In this document: one piece after another, positions 32,875-40,772 of the stretch | How the letters are laid out: every line of letters begins with the position of its first letter | How positions within the stretch are numbered: the first letter of the stretch is position 1 | Translations under genes and position numbers: made by a program | Source: Bacteroidales bacterium | GTDB lineage: Bacteria; Bacteroidota; Bacteroidia; Bacteroidales; F082 | Assembly: GCA_030683155.1 (NCBI GenBank) | Contig: JAUXMV010000004.1 | Coordinates: forward strand, 62,001-126,000 | Reading direction: 5' to 3' | DNA: 64,000 bases | The notes under the pieces: generated by a model | The model's database searches: none | The model's input: only the letters and a program-made list of their open reading frames with translations | Told to the model about the DNA's origin: nothing

Positions 32875-33418
32875 CTCTGAAAATGTTATTACGATTAGCA
32901 TAAGTGATGAATTCAGCCATTGTATGACTGCTGGATTTACGAAATGCACTCTTTTTGTGATTGAGAACAGTATTGATACTGATGTAGAGTTTGTCCGCTA
33001 TCTGTCCCTCATTGAGTCCGCAGTGGAACAGCTTCATTACCTGGAGCTCTCTTTCAGTAAGATTTGAATTGAATTTAGGATTGCAAATGATTTGATCATG
33101 TTTGCACTCTCCGCGCATTGGACAGGAGACAAACTCAAATTTGAATGAGTCGTTGTCAAAATCCAACACGTTGTCATAGTCGCCAAAGTTGCACTTCAGA
33201 AACCGGCGCACTATCAGAAACTCATAATAATGAAGTGCGTCTGCCGATGCTTTATAGGTTTCGCACATTGCTTTATAGGCTTCAGGGTAATTTTCCCTGA
33301 TTCTGTTCATCATGATGCCAATGAACTCTCTGTGTCTTGGTTCAAGCTTAAAGTGCCCTTCTCCGACAGGGGCAATCATAATTTCACCTTCAGGTGTGCT
33401 GTAAGTTTCAAATCTCAT
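32861..33418 (-). CDS. LuxR-type HTH regulator
   Basis: 185 residues from MRFETYSTPEGE (a farther ATG at 33445 would overlap the Cro-like gene more). The C-terminus has the LuxR HTH: LTERELQVMKLFHCGLNEGQIADKL then SINTVLNHKKSAFRK (about 127-167). The N-terminal 110 residues contain two Cys-rich spots (CNFGDYD, CPMRGECKHDQIIC) but no PAS or receiver domain. Similar regulators occur in Bacteroidota phages and could drive the early operon. Confidence 0.8.
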   Translation of the reverse strand: MRFETYSTPEGEIMIAPVGEGHFKLEPRHREFIGIMMNRIRENYPEAYKAMCETYKASADALHYYEFLIVRRFLKCNFGDYDNVLDFDNDSFKFEFVSCPMRGECKHDQIICNPKFNSNLTERELQVMKLFHCGLNEGQIADKLYISINTVLNHKKSAFRKSSSHTMAEFITYANRNNIFRDGNS

Positions 33419-33686
33419 TTGGGAAAAGAATTTCAGGTTCAACACCTAAATTTTCGGCGATTAACTTAATTTTTAGAGCATCAGGCTTATACATTCCTGC
33501 AATCCAGCATCGAACAGTAGTTGGGCTAACCATGCACAGTTCGGCTACTTCTCTGATAAACTTTGCTTTTGGACTCTCTTCTGAGTTTGATGGAAGGGAA
33601 AAGTACTGACCTCTGAATGTCAATTTCTCATTCTCTGGGACAATATAGTTGCTTTTACGCCCTCTTTTTTCGTATATTCGCTTCAT
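33408..33686 (-). CDS. Cro-like HTH protein, first gene of the early operon
   Basis: 92 residues from MKRIYEKRGRKS. Central helix-turn-helix: AKFIREVAELCMVSPTTVRCW (about 40-60), then GMYKPDALKIKLIAENLGVE. It is transcribed divergently from the XRE repressor at 33771 across an 84-bp switch region, hence Cro-like. The ORF's earlier Met at 33737 lies within that switch and is not used. Confidence 0.78.
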   Translation of the reverse strand: MKRIYEKRGRKSNYIVPENEKLTFRGQYFSLPSNSEESPKAKFIREVAELCMVSPTTVRCWIAGMYKPDALKIKLIAENLGVEPEILFPNEI

Positions 33687-33705
33687 ATAATTTATATTTT
33701 CGGTA

Positions 33706-33737
33706 CAAATATACAGAAATTCTAAACTAAAAGTCAA
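33706..33737 (-). promoter_or_regulatory. Early leftward promoter
   Basis: On the minus strand TATATTTG (33706-33713) is a perfect TAnnTTTG box, with TTG at 33735-33737 upstream, spacer 21 nt. It lies 20 bp before the Cro-like start and its -33 region is overlapped by the operator-like palindrome. Confidence 0.6.
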
Positions 33738-33751
33738 GTATTGCTATACTT
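33736..33751. promoter_or_regulatory. Candidate operator palindrome of the lysogeny switch
   Basis: AAGTAT-TGCT-ATACTT is a perfect inverted repeat. It overlaps the -33 region of the leftward promoter and lies 20 bp before the repressor gene, so one bound dimer could control both directions. Confidence 0.6.
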
Positions 33752-33770
33752 TTTTTATAATATTTTTTAA

Positions 33771-34223
33771 ATGACTGTTAAAGAAAGACTTATACACTAT
33801 CTTGAACGTAAAGGCATCAAGCATAAGGAATTTAATGAAAAAGTTGGGGTTTCAAAGGGATACATTGGAGCTATTTCTAAATCTCCAAGCAATAGTGTTT
33901 TGAATAGAATATCTATACATTTTCCGGATCTAAGTATAGAATGGCTGACAACTGGAAAGGGAAATATGTTAAATAATTCAGGTTATGAGGCTGAAAATGT
34001 TGCGAGAAAGTTTACTGAATTAAATTCTGATTATGAAGTTAATAATCAGAATGACAGCATAACAATACCCCGGGAGGTTTTTGACATGATAAGTCGACTT
34101 ACTGAAACTGTTCAAAGCCAGCAGCGGATTATTGATATTGAGCTAAAGGAAATCAGAAAAGCACTTAAAAAAACTCATTCAAAATCCGGGAATTGCGATG
34201 CAGACATTGCAAGCGCAGTCTAA
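33771..34223 (+). CDS. XRE-family phage repressor (CI-like)
   Basis: 150 residues. N-terminal XRE HTH: IHYLERKGIKHKEFNEKVGV then SKGYIGAIS (about 8-40), followed by PDLSIEWLTTGKGNML, the hallmark of Bacteroidota phage repressors. The C-terminal half is a coiled coil (TVQSQQRIIDIELKEIRKALKK) probably for oligomerisation; there is no LexA-like peptidase domain, so RecA-driven self-cleavage is not expected. Divergent from the Cro-like gene. Confidence 0.85.
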   Translation: MTVKERLIHYLERKGIKHKEFNEKVGVSKGYIGAISKSPSNSVLNRISIHFPDLSIEWLTTGKGNMLNNSGYEAENVARKFTELNSDYEVNNQNDSITIPREVFDMISRLTETVQSQQRIIDIELKEIRKALKKTHSKSGNCDADIASAV

Positions 34224-34285
34224 TTATGTGGATTTCAGAGGGTGAACATTATCATACCAATTAAACAACTAATAAATAAAGGATT

Positions 34286-35017
34286 ATGAAGAAATGTATT
34301 ATCATCTTGCTATCGGTAGTATTATTTAGCTGCAAAAAAGACAAAGAAGAACCAATTCCCGTTGTAAGTGTTGCTCAGGCAAATGTTAATCTTTATACAG
34401 GAACAACATTTCAGATAGTAGCCACAGGTGGAGATTCTTTGACCTACCAATCCGATAATGAATTCGTGGCTAAAGTTTCTAAAACCGGACTTATAAATGC
34501 TGATCGTGTCGGAAGGGCAAATATTACAGTTTCAAGTGCCACAAGTTCAGCAACTGTATATGTAAAGGTTGACCCAAAATTTAATCTTTACGAAGAACCA
34601 TTGATAAACTGGAGTCTTACCAAAACAGAAGTAATTGCCCAATTAGGGACTCCCAGTGAACAGGATGGTGGTAGAATATATTATACTAGTTCAAACACAG
34701 CTGTTTACAGGTACTCTTATGTTTTTGACAATTTGAATAAGCTTGAAGCATCTGCTGTTATAATAAAGTCATTTCACTATGAGTCTCTGTCCAATTTTGT
34801 AGCAGAAAGATACTTATTCATTGGGCAATCAGATGGATTATTTGTGTTTGTAAATCATATCGATCCGGAGAAAGTAAACTTATCAGTTGTTCTTGGGATC
34901 GTAAATGCTGACTACTTAATGGTAATGTACATGCCATTTTCACCAACCCAAGTTAAAGGCTCAAATGATTACTTTAAAATGCAAAGTGAGGTTTTCTTAG
35001 AATCAAATATTCAATAA
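34286..35017 (+). CDS. Lipoprotein with bacterial Ig-like (BIG2) domain
   Basis: 243 residues. Signal peptide with lipobox (IIILLSVVLFSCKKD; Cys near 16). A BIG2-like domain follows (about 26-95: VNLYTGTTFQIVATGGDSLTYQS ... VAKVSKTGLINADRVGRANITVSS), then a region of unknown beta fold. It is encoded directly after the repressor and so is likely made in the lysogen. A surface lipoprotein next to a repressor suggests lysogenic conversion or superinfection exclusion; no homologue of known function is recognised. Confidence 0.75.
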   Translation: MKKCIIILLSVVLFSCKKDKEEPIPVVSVAQANVNLYTGTTFQIVATGGDSLTYQSDNEFVAKVSKTGLINADRVGRANITVSSATSSATVYVKVDPKFNLYEEPLINWSLTKTEVIAQLGTPSEQDGGRIYYTSSNTAVYRYSYVFDNLNKLEASAVIIKSFHYESLSNFVAERYLFIGQSDGLFVFVNHIDPEKVNLSVVLGIVNADYLMVMYMPFSPTQVKGSNDYFKMQSEVFLESNIQ

Positions 35018-35036
35018 ATTACTAAACACATAAGAG

Positions 35037-35327
35037 GTGCAATCAGAAGAAAGTATCAAAATCATTGAACGGTTCTACGAAGCTGTTGATAAGATTATAG
35101 AATTAGGTAAGATTAAAGGCAAAAGCACTTATTGCGAATACTATGGAATCAATCGACGCAACTTCTACAGTCAGCGCAAGACTCCTACCCGGGGCTGGTT
35201 TCAGGTTAGCTGGATGGTGCCGCTAGTGAGGTACTACGGCATCAACCCCCGGTGGCTGCTTATCGGATTCGGGCCGATGATAAAGAAAAGGCCGGAAAAG
35301 AAAGTGGAGTATTTTTCAGGTGACTGA
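35037..35327 (+). CDS. Putative phage regulator starting at GTG
   Basis: 96 residues; start is GTG at 35037 with a purine-rich AAGAG just upstream. Pattern KGKSTYCEYYGINRRNFYSQRK (about 26-47) reads as an HTH, followed by VPLVRYYGINPRWLLIGFGPM, the same WLLxGxGPM end seen in Bacteroidota repressors. Probably a second repressor-type protein. No upstream promoter is clear, so it may share transcript with the lipoprotein gene (19-bp gap). Confidence 0.62.
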   Translation: MQSEESIKIIERFYEAVDKIIELGKIKGKSTYCEYYGINRRNFYSQRKTPTRGWFQVSWMVPLVRYYGINPRWLLIGFGPMIKKRPEKKVEYFSGD

Positions 35328-35398
35328 TTTTGATTTTAGTCCTAGTATCGTTCTTTTAATAAAACAACAGTTATAATGGTAATATAATCTAATTTGCG

Positions 35399-35956
35399 AT
35401 GGGATTTAGGCAACAGTACAATATAAATGAAACACTTGAAAAACTGTCAGGACCAACTCCTGAAGAAATCATAGTAAAAAACCAAAAGGCAATAACGGCT
35501 CTAGATTTATTCCACAAATCATCCAGAGCAAAGTTTAAATTCAGTATTGATGGGACTCTTCATAAAACTGAAATTGCATGGGACTCGAATTTTCAAAAAA
35601 ACGCAAGTAGAGATAAACGGCAACTTGCTGAAAATGGAGCTATTAGTTTTGCTTGGTTTCTTATGTCCGTACTTTTAGATTATTCTCATCTTGAACAAAC
35701 GGAGCAAAAAGATGGCACTGATTATTTTTTTATGAAAGAAATTCCCCCTGAAGATGATTTGAACTTTCTAAAAAACTCTCATTACGTTGAGATTTCTGGA
35801 TTATTAGAGGAAAAAGGAAGTAATACTTTGAAAAAACGTTTAAAAGATAAGCATGGCCAAATTAGTAGAGGGAGAAAGGCAGACCAGCCTTCTTCGGTAA
35901 TTGTATCTTTAATCAAATTTCCTAATGTAATTAAGGACCTACACCATGAAACCTAG
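35399..35956 (+). CDS. Cargo cassette gene 1: unnamed family with GTDYFF/YVEISG motifs
   Basis: 185 residues. Seen: AENGAISFAWFLMSVLLDY (77-95), GTDYFF (106-111) and YVEISG (129-134). This motif series (AExGAxxLAxLL, then GxxDYW, then ExSG) belongs to an uncharacterised family that I recall in cyanobacteria, proteobacteria and Bacteroidota, typically encoded before a TPR protein as here. The D...ExS arrangement resembles a nuclease-like fold but lacks a clear Lys, so enzyme activity is unproven. Its stop overlaps the next start by 11 bp. Confidence 0.65.
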   Translation: MGFRQQYNINETLEKLSGPTPEEIIVKNQKAITALDLFHKSSRAKFKFSIDGTLHKTEIAWDSNFQKNASRDKRQLAENGAISFAWFLMSVLLDYSHLEQTEQKDGTDYFFMKEIPPEDDLNFLKNSHYVEISGLLEEKGSNTLKKRLKDKHGQISRGRKADQPSSVIVSLIKFPNVIKDLHHET

Positions 35957-37283
35957 ACAAATTCACAACAAAGCGATGGAGTTTTCATTTAAGGCTCGTG
36001 AAGCTTTGGATGAAGGTGATACAGAAAGAGCTAAGAAATATTATCTTGAAGCATCCATTTTGGAAACTGAATTAGCTGACTTTTACAAGGATAAACCAGA
36101 TCTTGAGCCTACTAGAAGTGCCATTTTTCGAAGTGCTGTTTTTCTGAACCTCAAAGCAGGTAGGGTTTTAGAAGCTCAAAATTTAATTTATTTCGGGCTA
36201 TTGTACTTGGACAACCCAAATATCCAAAGAGAGCTGAAAGAAGCATTGGAATTTTCCTGGATATTATCAAAAACAGAGAGTAAATCAACTTTAGATTCTG
36301 TTGAGAACTTAGACAAAAAAGAAGTAGAGTTAATTCACTACTATATTGAAAATAAATCAAGTCAAACGAATGCTATTGATGTTGAATTTCTAGGTAGCTT
36401 TTTAGGCAATTTCCTTCAATCATTCAGAGCTTATGCAATTCAAAAAATTAGAAATGATAACATGAATGATAGTGCTTTAATATGGTTTTCTGATGATAGA
36501 ATAAAATCTTTAATCAATCCAAAAGTAGAATATAACAAGTATAGTTCTACATACATATCAATATCTTTCGAGAAAAACTTAACAATAAACAACAAGATTA
36601 TGAATTCTTGCACAAATTTATTGTCAGAATTTCACAAAGAAGTTATGTTTAATCCTTTGAGTGAGAATCATCTTGACGACTTTCTTAAACGCTATCCTGT
36701 TGATAGTATGATAGATATAATTTTACCAGTAGTTAAAATAAAAAATGAAAACGATAATTTTATTATTGGAGTATTTAATGAAGAAAGTAAGGAGAAGATG
36801 CCACTCGAAGATATTGACTTTGTTTCAAAAGTTGTTATAAATCACTGTATTAATCATATAGAGCAAAAGCCATCACAAAATTATTCTAGAAAGTCAATAG
36901 AAATAGCAATGGCAGATGAGATAATTAAACAAATATATAAGAATCATTGGCAGATTTTGGAAAGAAACTTTGATATAACAAAAGAAATAGGGACTATTCC
37001 ATCTGTTTCTGGTAATTTTCTTTCTCTTACATCTATTCCTTTAGGCACGGACAGGAAACACCTGCTCGCTACAAGTCATGTTTTAGACGATTCTTTAATA
37101 GATTTATTAAGAGATATGTCTTATTTGAATTTTCGTGATTATTTCAGAAAGGTTAGATTAGAATTTATAAAGGATATTGATAAAAATGATTTTGGAGATC
37201 TTGAAATTGAAGATGTTGAGCACCAACCTGTTTTGGGTTATACAAAGAAAGATAAATCAAAGAAAGATAATAAGAAAAGTTAA
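35946..37283 (+). CDS. Cargo cassette gene 2: TPR-like protein of an unnamed two-gene family
   Basis: 445 residues. N-terminal helical repeats (about 5-105) include the signature EPTRSAIFRSAVFL (54-67) followed by AGRVLEAQNLIYFGL, which I recall as the partner family of the gene before it. The rest (about 140-445) is a Lys/Asn-rich alpha-beta region without a recognised domain; its tail is very basic (KKDKSKKDNKK). Translation is coupled to gene 1. AT-rich and Asn-rich compared with the phage early genes. Confidence 0.65.
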   Translation: MKPRQIHNKAMEFSFKAREALDEGDTERAKKYYLEASILETELADFYKDKPDLEPTRSAIFRSAVFLNLKAGRVLEAQNLIYFGLLYLDNPNIQRELKEALEFSWILSKTESKSTLDSVENLDKKEVELIHYYIENKSSQTNAIDVEFLGSFLGNFLQSFRAYAIQKIRNDNMNDSALIWFSDDRIKSLINPKVEYNKYSSTYISISFEKNLTINNKIMNSCTNLLSEFHKEVMFNPLSENHLDDFLKRYPVDSMIDIILPVVKIKNENDNFIIGVFNEESKEKMPLEDIDFVSKVVINHCINHIEQKPSQNYSRKSIEIAMADEIIKQIYKNHWQILERNFDITKEIGTIPSVSGNFLSLTSIPLGTDRKHLLATSHVLDDSLIDLLRDMSYLNFRDYFRKVRLEFIKDIDKNDFGDLEIEDVEHQPVLGYTKKDKSKKDNKKS

Positions 37284-37316
37284 TCAAGTTTTTTGAACGA
37301 TCAATCATAAACAAAA

Positions 37317-38336
37317 ATGGAAAATATGAAGGAAACATCAATTGAGAATATTATTTCTTTATTGCCTCAGTTAAATGAGAGTCGGGGTTATTGGTTTGTA
37401 AGGACAAATGGGGGTCTTTACTATGATAATTTTATAGAAGAGGGTTTTATTGCTATTGGCTATGACGAAATTACTCTTGAGAGTATAAAGATGGCTCATG
37501 AGAACAAGGCAAGTGGTCTGCTTGAATTGGGAAATATTGTACGTGATACATATAAAAAAGATGAGTATAGACCTAATTTTGTGGCATCTCAATTAGTTAA
37601 GTTTTCATATGAGATTAAAAAAGGTGATATCGTTCTAATACCAAGTGAGAATTCCTCTAGGATAACTTTTGGTGAGGTCAGTGAATCAGCTGTTTTTCTT
37701 CAACAAAGGCTTTCTTTTATGCCAGATGTTTGTCCATTTGTCAAAAGAAAGAAAGTAGATTGGATAGAAACTAAAAGTAGAGATAGTCTTGATCCATACT
37801 TATACAAAATGTTTTTCTCTCACCAGGCAATTAGTGATGCAAGTCAATATGGTCCATACATTGATAAAGCAATTAATTCAATTTTTATCAAAGGTGACAA
37901 GGCTCACCTTGTCTTAGATGTTCAAACAAGCGACAATATAAAGGCAAGGGATTTGTTTGAATATGGAACAGTGACTCTTGAACTCTTTGATGAATTCTGT
38001 AAAGAAGAAAATCTCCCATATAACTCAGATCAATTTGATGTTAAAATCAATGTTCAATCACCAGGCTTAATTGAACTAGCCGGTTTAAGTATTGATGGAA
38101 TTGTGTATATCGGAATTATTCTTGTTGCAGTAACTGGTGGCGGCTTTTCTCTTAAAACTAATGCGATTGATGTTTCTCTTAAAACTGATGGTATTATTTC
38201 TAAAATTCAAGCTTTTCTTAAAAGCAGAAGTAATATTAAGACAAAAAGGAAGTTAATTGAGAAACATACTGAGCAACTTCAAATCAAAAATCCGGAAGAA
38301 TTAGTAAGAGTTTTGGATGAATTGAATAAAGATTAA
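37317..38336 (+). CDS. Cargo cassette gene 3: PUA/EVE-like sensor domain plus membrane segment
   Basis: 339 residues. The N-terminal region RGYWFVRTNGGLYYDNFIEEGFIAIGYDE (about 23-51) through GDIVLIPS resembles the modified-base-sensing N-terminal domains of Mrr-type restriction proteins. A hydrophobic stretch (about 255-277) preceded by VQSPGLIEL is a likely membrane segment, and the C-terminus is a Lys-rich coiled coil. No nuclease motif is seen. A nucleic-acid or nucleotide sensor tethered to a membrane would fit an abortive-infection effector; this is inference. Confidence 0.62.
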   Translation: MENMKETSIENIISLLPQLNESRGYWFVRTNGGLYYDNFIEEGFIAIGYDEITLESIKMAHENKASGLLELGNIVRDTYKKDEYRPNFVASQLVKFSYEIKKGDIVLIPSENSSRITFGEVSESAVFLQQRLSFMPDVCPFVKRKKVDWIETKSRDSLDPYLYKMFFSHQAISDASQYGPYIDKAINSIFIKGDKAHLVLDVQTSDNIKARDLFEYGTVTLELFDEFCKEENLPYNSDQFDVKINVQSPGLIELAGLSIDGIVYIGIILVAVTGGGFSLKTNAIDVSLKTDGIISKIQAFLKSRSNIKTKRKLIEKHTEQLQIKNPEELVRVLDELNKD

Positions 38337-38348
38337 TAATTTTACACC

Positions 38349-38582
38349 ATGAATAGGATTTTAGACTCAATTTCTGTAATTGGTACTTTTATGGTACTAT
38401 TTGGTCTGATTTATATAATTCTTGATCTATTTTTCGGGAATTTAACATATATGAATTACCATCTTTTCAACCAAACGCTAAAGTTAAAGGAGTTGTTATT
38501 CTCTGCTTCTGCGCTCCTTCTTATTCTGTTTTTTGTTGAATTCTACCTCCCCAGAAAGTCGAAATTTAAGTCTGATTTATAA
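38349..38582 (+). CDS. Cargo cassette gene 4: small two-helix membrane protein
   Basis: 77 residues with two hydrophobic segments (about 9-29 and 48-68) joined by a short polar loop, and a basic C-terminal tail. It follows gene 3 by 12 bp and overlaps the integrase stop by 6 bp, so it is the last gene of the cassette. Such proteins may be pore-formers or partners of larger membrane effectors. Confidence 0.6.
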   Translation: MNRILDSISVIGTFMVLFGLIYIILDLFFGNLTYMNYHLFNQTLKLKELLFSASALLLILFFVEFYLPRKSKFKSDL

Positions 38583-39797
38583 ACATAAATAATCCAACAC
38601 TTTCCTGTTCGCACGGTCAATCATTGACCAGTCCCTAGTGATATAATAATCTGTTATCTTCATGGCTTGATCAACATGATTCAAAGCCTGATGGACAATA
38701 TACTTGTCAATGTGACAGTCATTGATTGCGATAGTGGCCCAGGAATGTCTGGCTGAATAGAACGTAAATCTCTCCATTCCAAGTTCTTCAGCCAATTGGG
38801 TCAGTCCTTTATTTATATTCCGGTTAAAGTTCAAGTGATTTGCATAGAGTTTTGAAAAGATTGGCTTTTCACCTTTCATGTATTTTGATAAGATGTTCTG
38901 TGCCTCTGACTCTATCTTGAGACTCATTTCTGCAGAGTCTTTTCTACGATCTTTCGTTTTCATCCTGTTGTAAATAATTCTTCCCTCTTTGATAGTTGGG
39001 TCATTAAAAAGGTCAACGGAGTTAATCCCACATAGGTAAAAAGAAAGCATAAAAAGGTCTCTTGCCATAGTCTTTCTTTTATCACTTGCCGGAATTTCTG
39101 CATCACGGATAGCTCTGATCTGCTCAACTGGAAGTGATCTTTTCTTAGGCAATTCATAAGATGGAATCTTAAACTTTGAGAATGGAGAAACCCGGACAAG
39201 AATAATTCCGTTGTCCTCGTCATTAAATTCAACCTTCGCCTGATTAATGAGAGTCTTAAAGATTGTGGTGTAAAGTGAAAGTGCCCTTCTTCCGGATGTG
39301 GTTCTAACGTTTTTACTTTTTTGTCTGCTCTTTAAAAAATTCTCAGTGTAATCAATAAGAAGTTTTGCTGTAAATTGGTTTATGTCAAGACTATCACGGC
39401 CAAGAAAATTAATCAAAGATGCCAGTGCTGCCTCATAAGTTTTTGCTGTACCTGCCCTGCCCTGCTCATGGAGTTTTTGAATTCTTGTTTTCGAAAACTG
39501 TATGAGATCGATGTAGTCTGTTTCAGATTGATGAAGGTATTCACATATCTGATCAGCAGTCATGAGATTTACCTTCGTTCCAAGTTTTCGAACTCTCTGC
39601 TGATAATCTTTAATGATTACATCAACATCATCTCTTATGCTAATATTTTTAAGATTACCTGCACGTGAAAAGTCTGATTTTTCTGTGAATATGTCAGTTT
39701 TGAGCTTACGTATCTTCCGGTTATGGATCATTTGAATGAAAACTCTGGTGGATCCATCCTGTTTCTGGTAAGGAAATATTGCCTTGAAGGTTGCCAT
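38577..39797 (-). CDS. int: Tyrosine-type phage integrase
   Basis: 406 residues from MATFKAIFPY; the ATG at 39818 is upstream but this start matches the family. Arm-binding N-terminus, SAM-like core-binding domain and catalytic domain. Key residues: R246 (in ARDLF), Lys in RMKTK (about 278-282), R350-H351 (YSARHSW, the variant form used by Bacteroidota integrases), H374 and nucleophile Tyr384/385 (ITDYY). It would recombine attP with the tRNA-Lys 3' end. Confidence 0.92.
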   Translation of the reverse strand: MATFKAIFPYQKQDGSTRVFIQMIHNRKIRKLKTDIFTEKSDFSRAGNLKNISIRDDVDVIIKDYQQRVRKLGTKVNLMTADQICEYLHQSETDYIDLIQFSKTRIQKLHEQGRAGTAKTYEAALASLINFLGRDSLDINQFTAKLLIDYTENFLKSRQKSKNVRTTSGRRALSLYTTIFKTLINQAKVEFNDEDNGIILVRVSPFSKFKIPSYELPKKRSLPVEQIRAIRDAEIPASDKRKTMARDLFMLSFYLCGINSVDLFNDPTIKEGRIIYNRMKTKDRRKDSAEMSLKIESEAQNILSKYMKGEKPIFSKLYANHLNFNRNINKGLTQLAEELGMERFTFYSARHSWATIAINDCHIDKYIVHQALNHVDQAMKITDYYITRDWSMIDRANRKVLDYLCL

Positions 39798-39810
39798 GAC
39801 CAGATTTTTG

Positions 39811-39868
39811 GTAAACAATTAGTAAACAAATGCAAGCAAATATATAAAAAAAGTGCTGTAAGTGCTGT
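39811..39868. repeat. Short direct repeats between integrase and att
   Basis: GTAAACAA occurs at 39811 and 39822, and AGTGCTGT at 39852 and 39861 (9- to 11-bp spacing). They are suitably placed to be integrase arm-type or excisionase sites. Confidence 0.4.
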
Positions 39869-39880
39869 GAGGTGATAAAT

Positions 39881-39915
39881 AAAAAAACCTTTGCTATTTT
39901 GTAACAGCAAAGGTT
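39881..39915 (-). terminator. Terminator downstream of tRNA-Lys
   Basis: A perfect 10-bp stem AACCTTTGCT/AGCAAAGGTT with a 10-nt loop is followed on the minus strand by seven T. It ends the tRNA-Lys transcript before the integrase gene. Confidence 0.8.
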
Positions 39916-39933
39916 TTCAGCGTATTAGCTTTG

Positions 39934-40006
39934 TCTCCCCGCCAGGATTCGAACCTGGGACCCATTGATTAAGAGTCAATTGCTCTACCAACTGAGCTAC
40001 GGAGAG
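39934..40006 (-). tRNA. tRNA-Lys (anticodon CTT)
   Basis: 73 nt, complete cloverleaf on the minus strand: acceptor CTCTCCG/CGGGGAG (one wobble), D arm with GCTC...GAGC, anticodon arm ATTGA-CTCTTAA-TCAAT giving anticodon CTT, T loop TTCGAAT, discriminator A; CCA not encoded. Its 3' end faces the integrase, so it is the inferred prophage attachment site and the phage presumably restores the gene end. Confidence 0.93.
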
Positions 40007-40060
40007 TTTCAATGAGGGGTGCAAAGATAAAGTTTTTTGTACAAACATTTATTTAGAAAC

Positions 40061-40267
40061 ATTGTTGTCCTGTTAAATTTTACGAAATGTTCTGTAATGC
40101 TTGATATCTCTCGTCCGCCTGGGCGGACTTCTTTTTAATTGGGATTACTTTTATCTTCTACCAATTTATTGTCCGCCTAGGCGGACAATAAATTGGTAGT
40201 GAATAAGATAAAAATAATTAGAAGTCCGCCCTGGCGGACGAGAGATAATTTTAAACGGACAACAGTG
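40061..40267. mobile_element. MITE-like nested palindrome with 10-bp flanking repeats
   Basis: A 207-bp element whose two halves are nearly perfect inverted repeats. GTCCGCC/GGCGGAC hairpins occur three times, with a perfect 42-bp palindrome centred on CCTAGG (40158-40199). Ends are similar (TGTTGTCC / GGACAACA). Directly flanking on both sides is ATTTAGAAAC (40051-40060 and 40268-40277), a likely target duplication. No ORF inside. Confidence 0.75.
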
Positions 40268-40357
40268 ATTTAGAAACTCAAATTCTCTGCATTTTTATAG
40301 TGAATAAATATTGTTGATCCTTTAAGGTCTTTGCCAACTAATTCGGAGATACTTGTG

Positions 40358-40365
40358 TATTTTTG
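40358..40365 (+). promoter_or_regulatory. -7 box of ridA
   Basis: TATTTTTG fits TAnnTTTG, 15 bp before the start, giving a very short leader. No clear -33 TTG at the right distance. Confidence 0.5.
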
Positions 40366-40380
40366 TGAAAAATAAAATCA

Positions 40381-40758
40381 ATGAAAAAAGTCATCATTAC
40401 ACCCAATGCTCCCGGAGCAATCGGACCCTATAGTCAGGCCATTGTAATAAATGGTATGTTGTTCATTTCAGGACAGATACCTATTGATCCTGCAACAGGA
40501 AAAGTTGTTGAAGAAGACATTACCATTCAAACAGAACAGGTGATGAAAAATATCGGTGCAATTTTAGAGGCAGCCGGTTACAAGTTCTCTGATGTTGTAA
40601 AATCAACCTGTTTGCTGAGCGATATGGCTAATTTTGCCGCAATGAATGCTGTTTATGGCAAATATTATCAACACGAAGCACCTGCCAGAGCTGCATTTGC
40701 GGTTAAAACACTTCCATTGAATGTTTTAATTGAAATTGAAACAATCGCAGTAAAATAG
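40381..40758 (+). CDS. ridA: RidA family reactive-intermediate deaminase
   Basis: 125 residues, standard length. Signatures: [24 protein letters not shown] (about 9-32) and the closing motif [21 protein letters not shown], with the Arg that holds the substrate carboxylate ([12 protein letters not shown]). It hydrolyses 2-aminoacrylate and related enamines made by PLP enzymes. Single-gene unit outside the prophage, own promoter. Confidence 0.93.
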   Translation: MKKVIITPNAPGAIGPYSQAIVINGMLFISGQIPIDPATGKVVEEDITIQTEQVMKNIGAILEAAGYKFSDVVKSTCLLSDMANFAAMNAVYGKYYQHEAPARAAFAVKTLPLNVLIEIETIAVK

Positions 40759-40772
40759 TTTTTTCAAAGTTT

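Larger units (their letters stand above)
1..39933. mobile_element. Prophage (right part) integrated at tRNA-Lys; left end outside window
   Basis: Terminases, portal, minor head protein, replication initiator, helicase loader, repressor/Cro-like pair and a tyrosine integrase form one continuous phage genome. The integrase lies next to the 3' end of tRNA-Lys, the usual arrangement for tRNA-targeting phages. The right boundary is inferred to be at or inside the tRNA 3' end. The second attachment site, major capsid, tail and lysis genes must lie left of base 1. Gene order (early leftward operon, then terminase, portal, gp7-type head protein) fits a siphovirus-like temperate phage of Bacteroidota. 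Confidence 0.9.

Noticed and set aside
35037-35327. ATG start for the regulator
   Set aside because: No suitable ATG; GTG at 35037 with a purine-rich upstream region is the best start.
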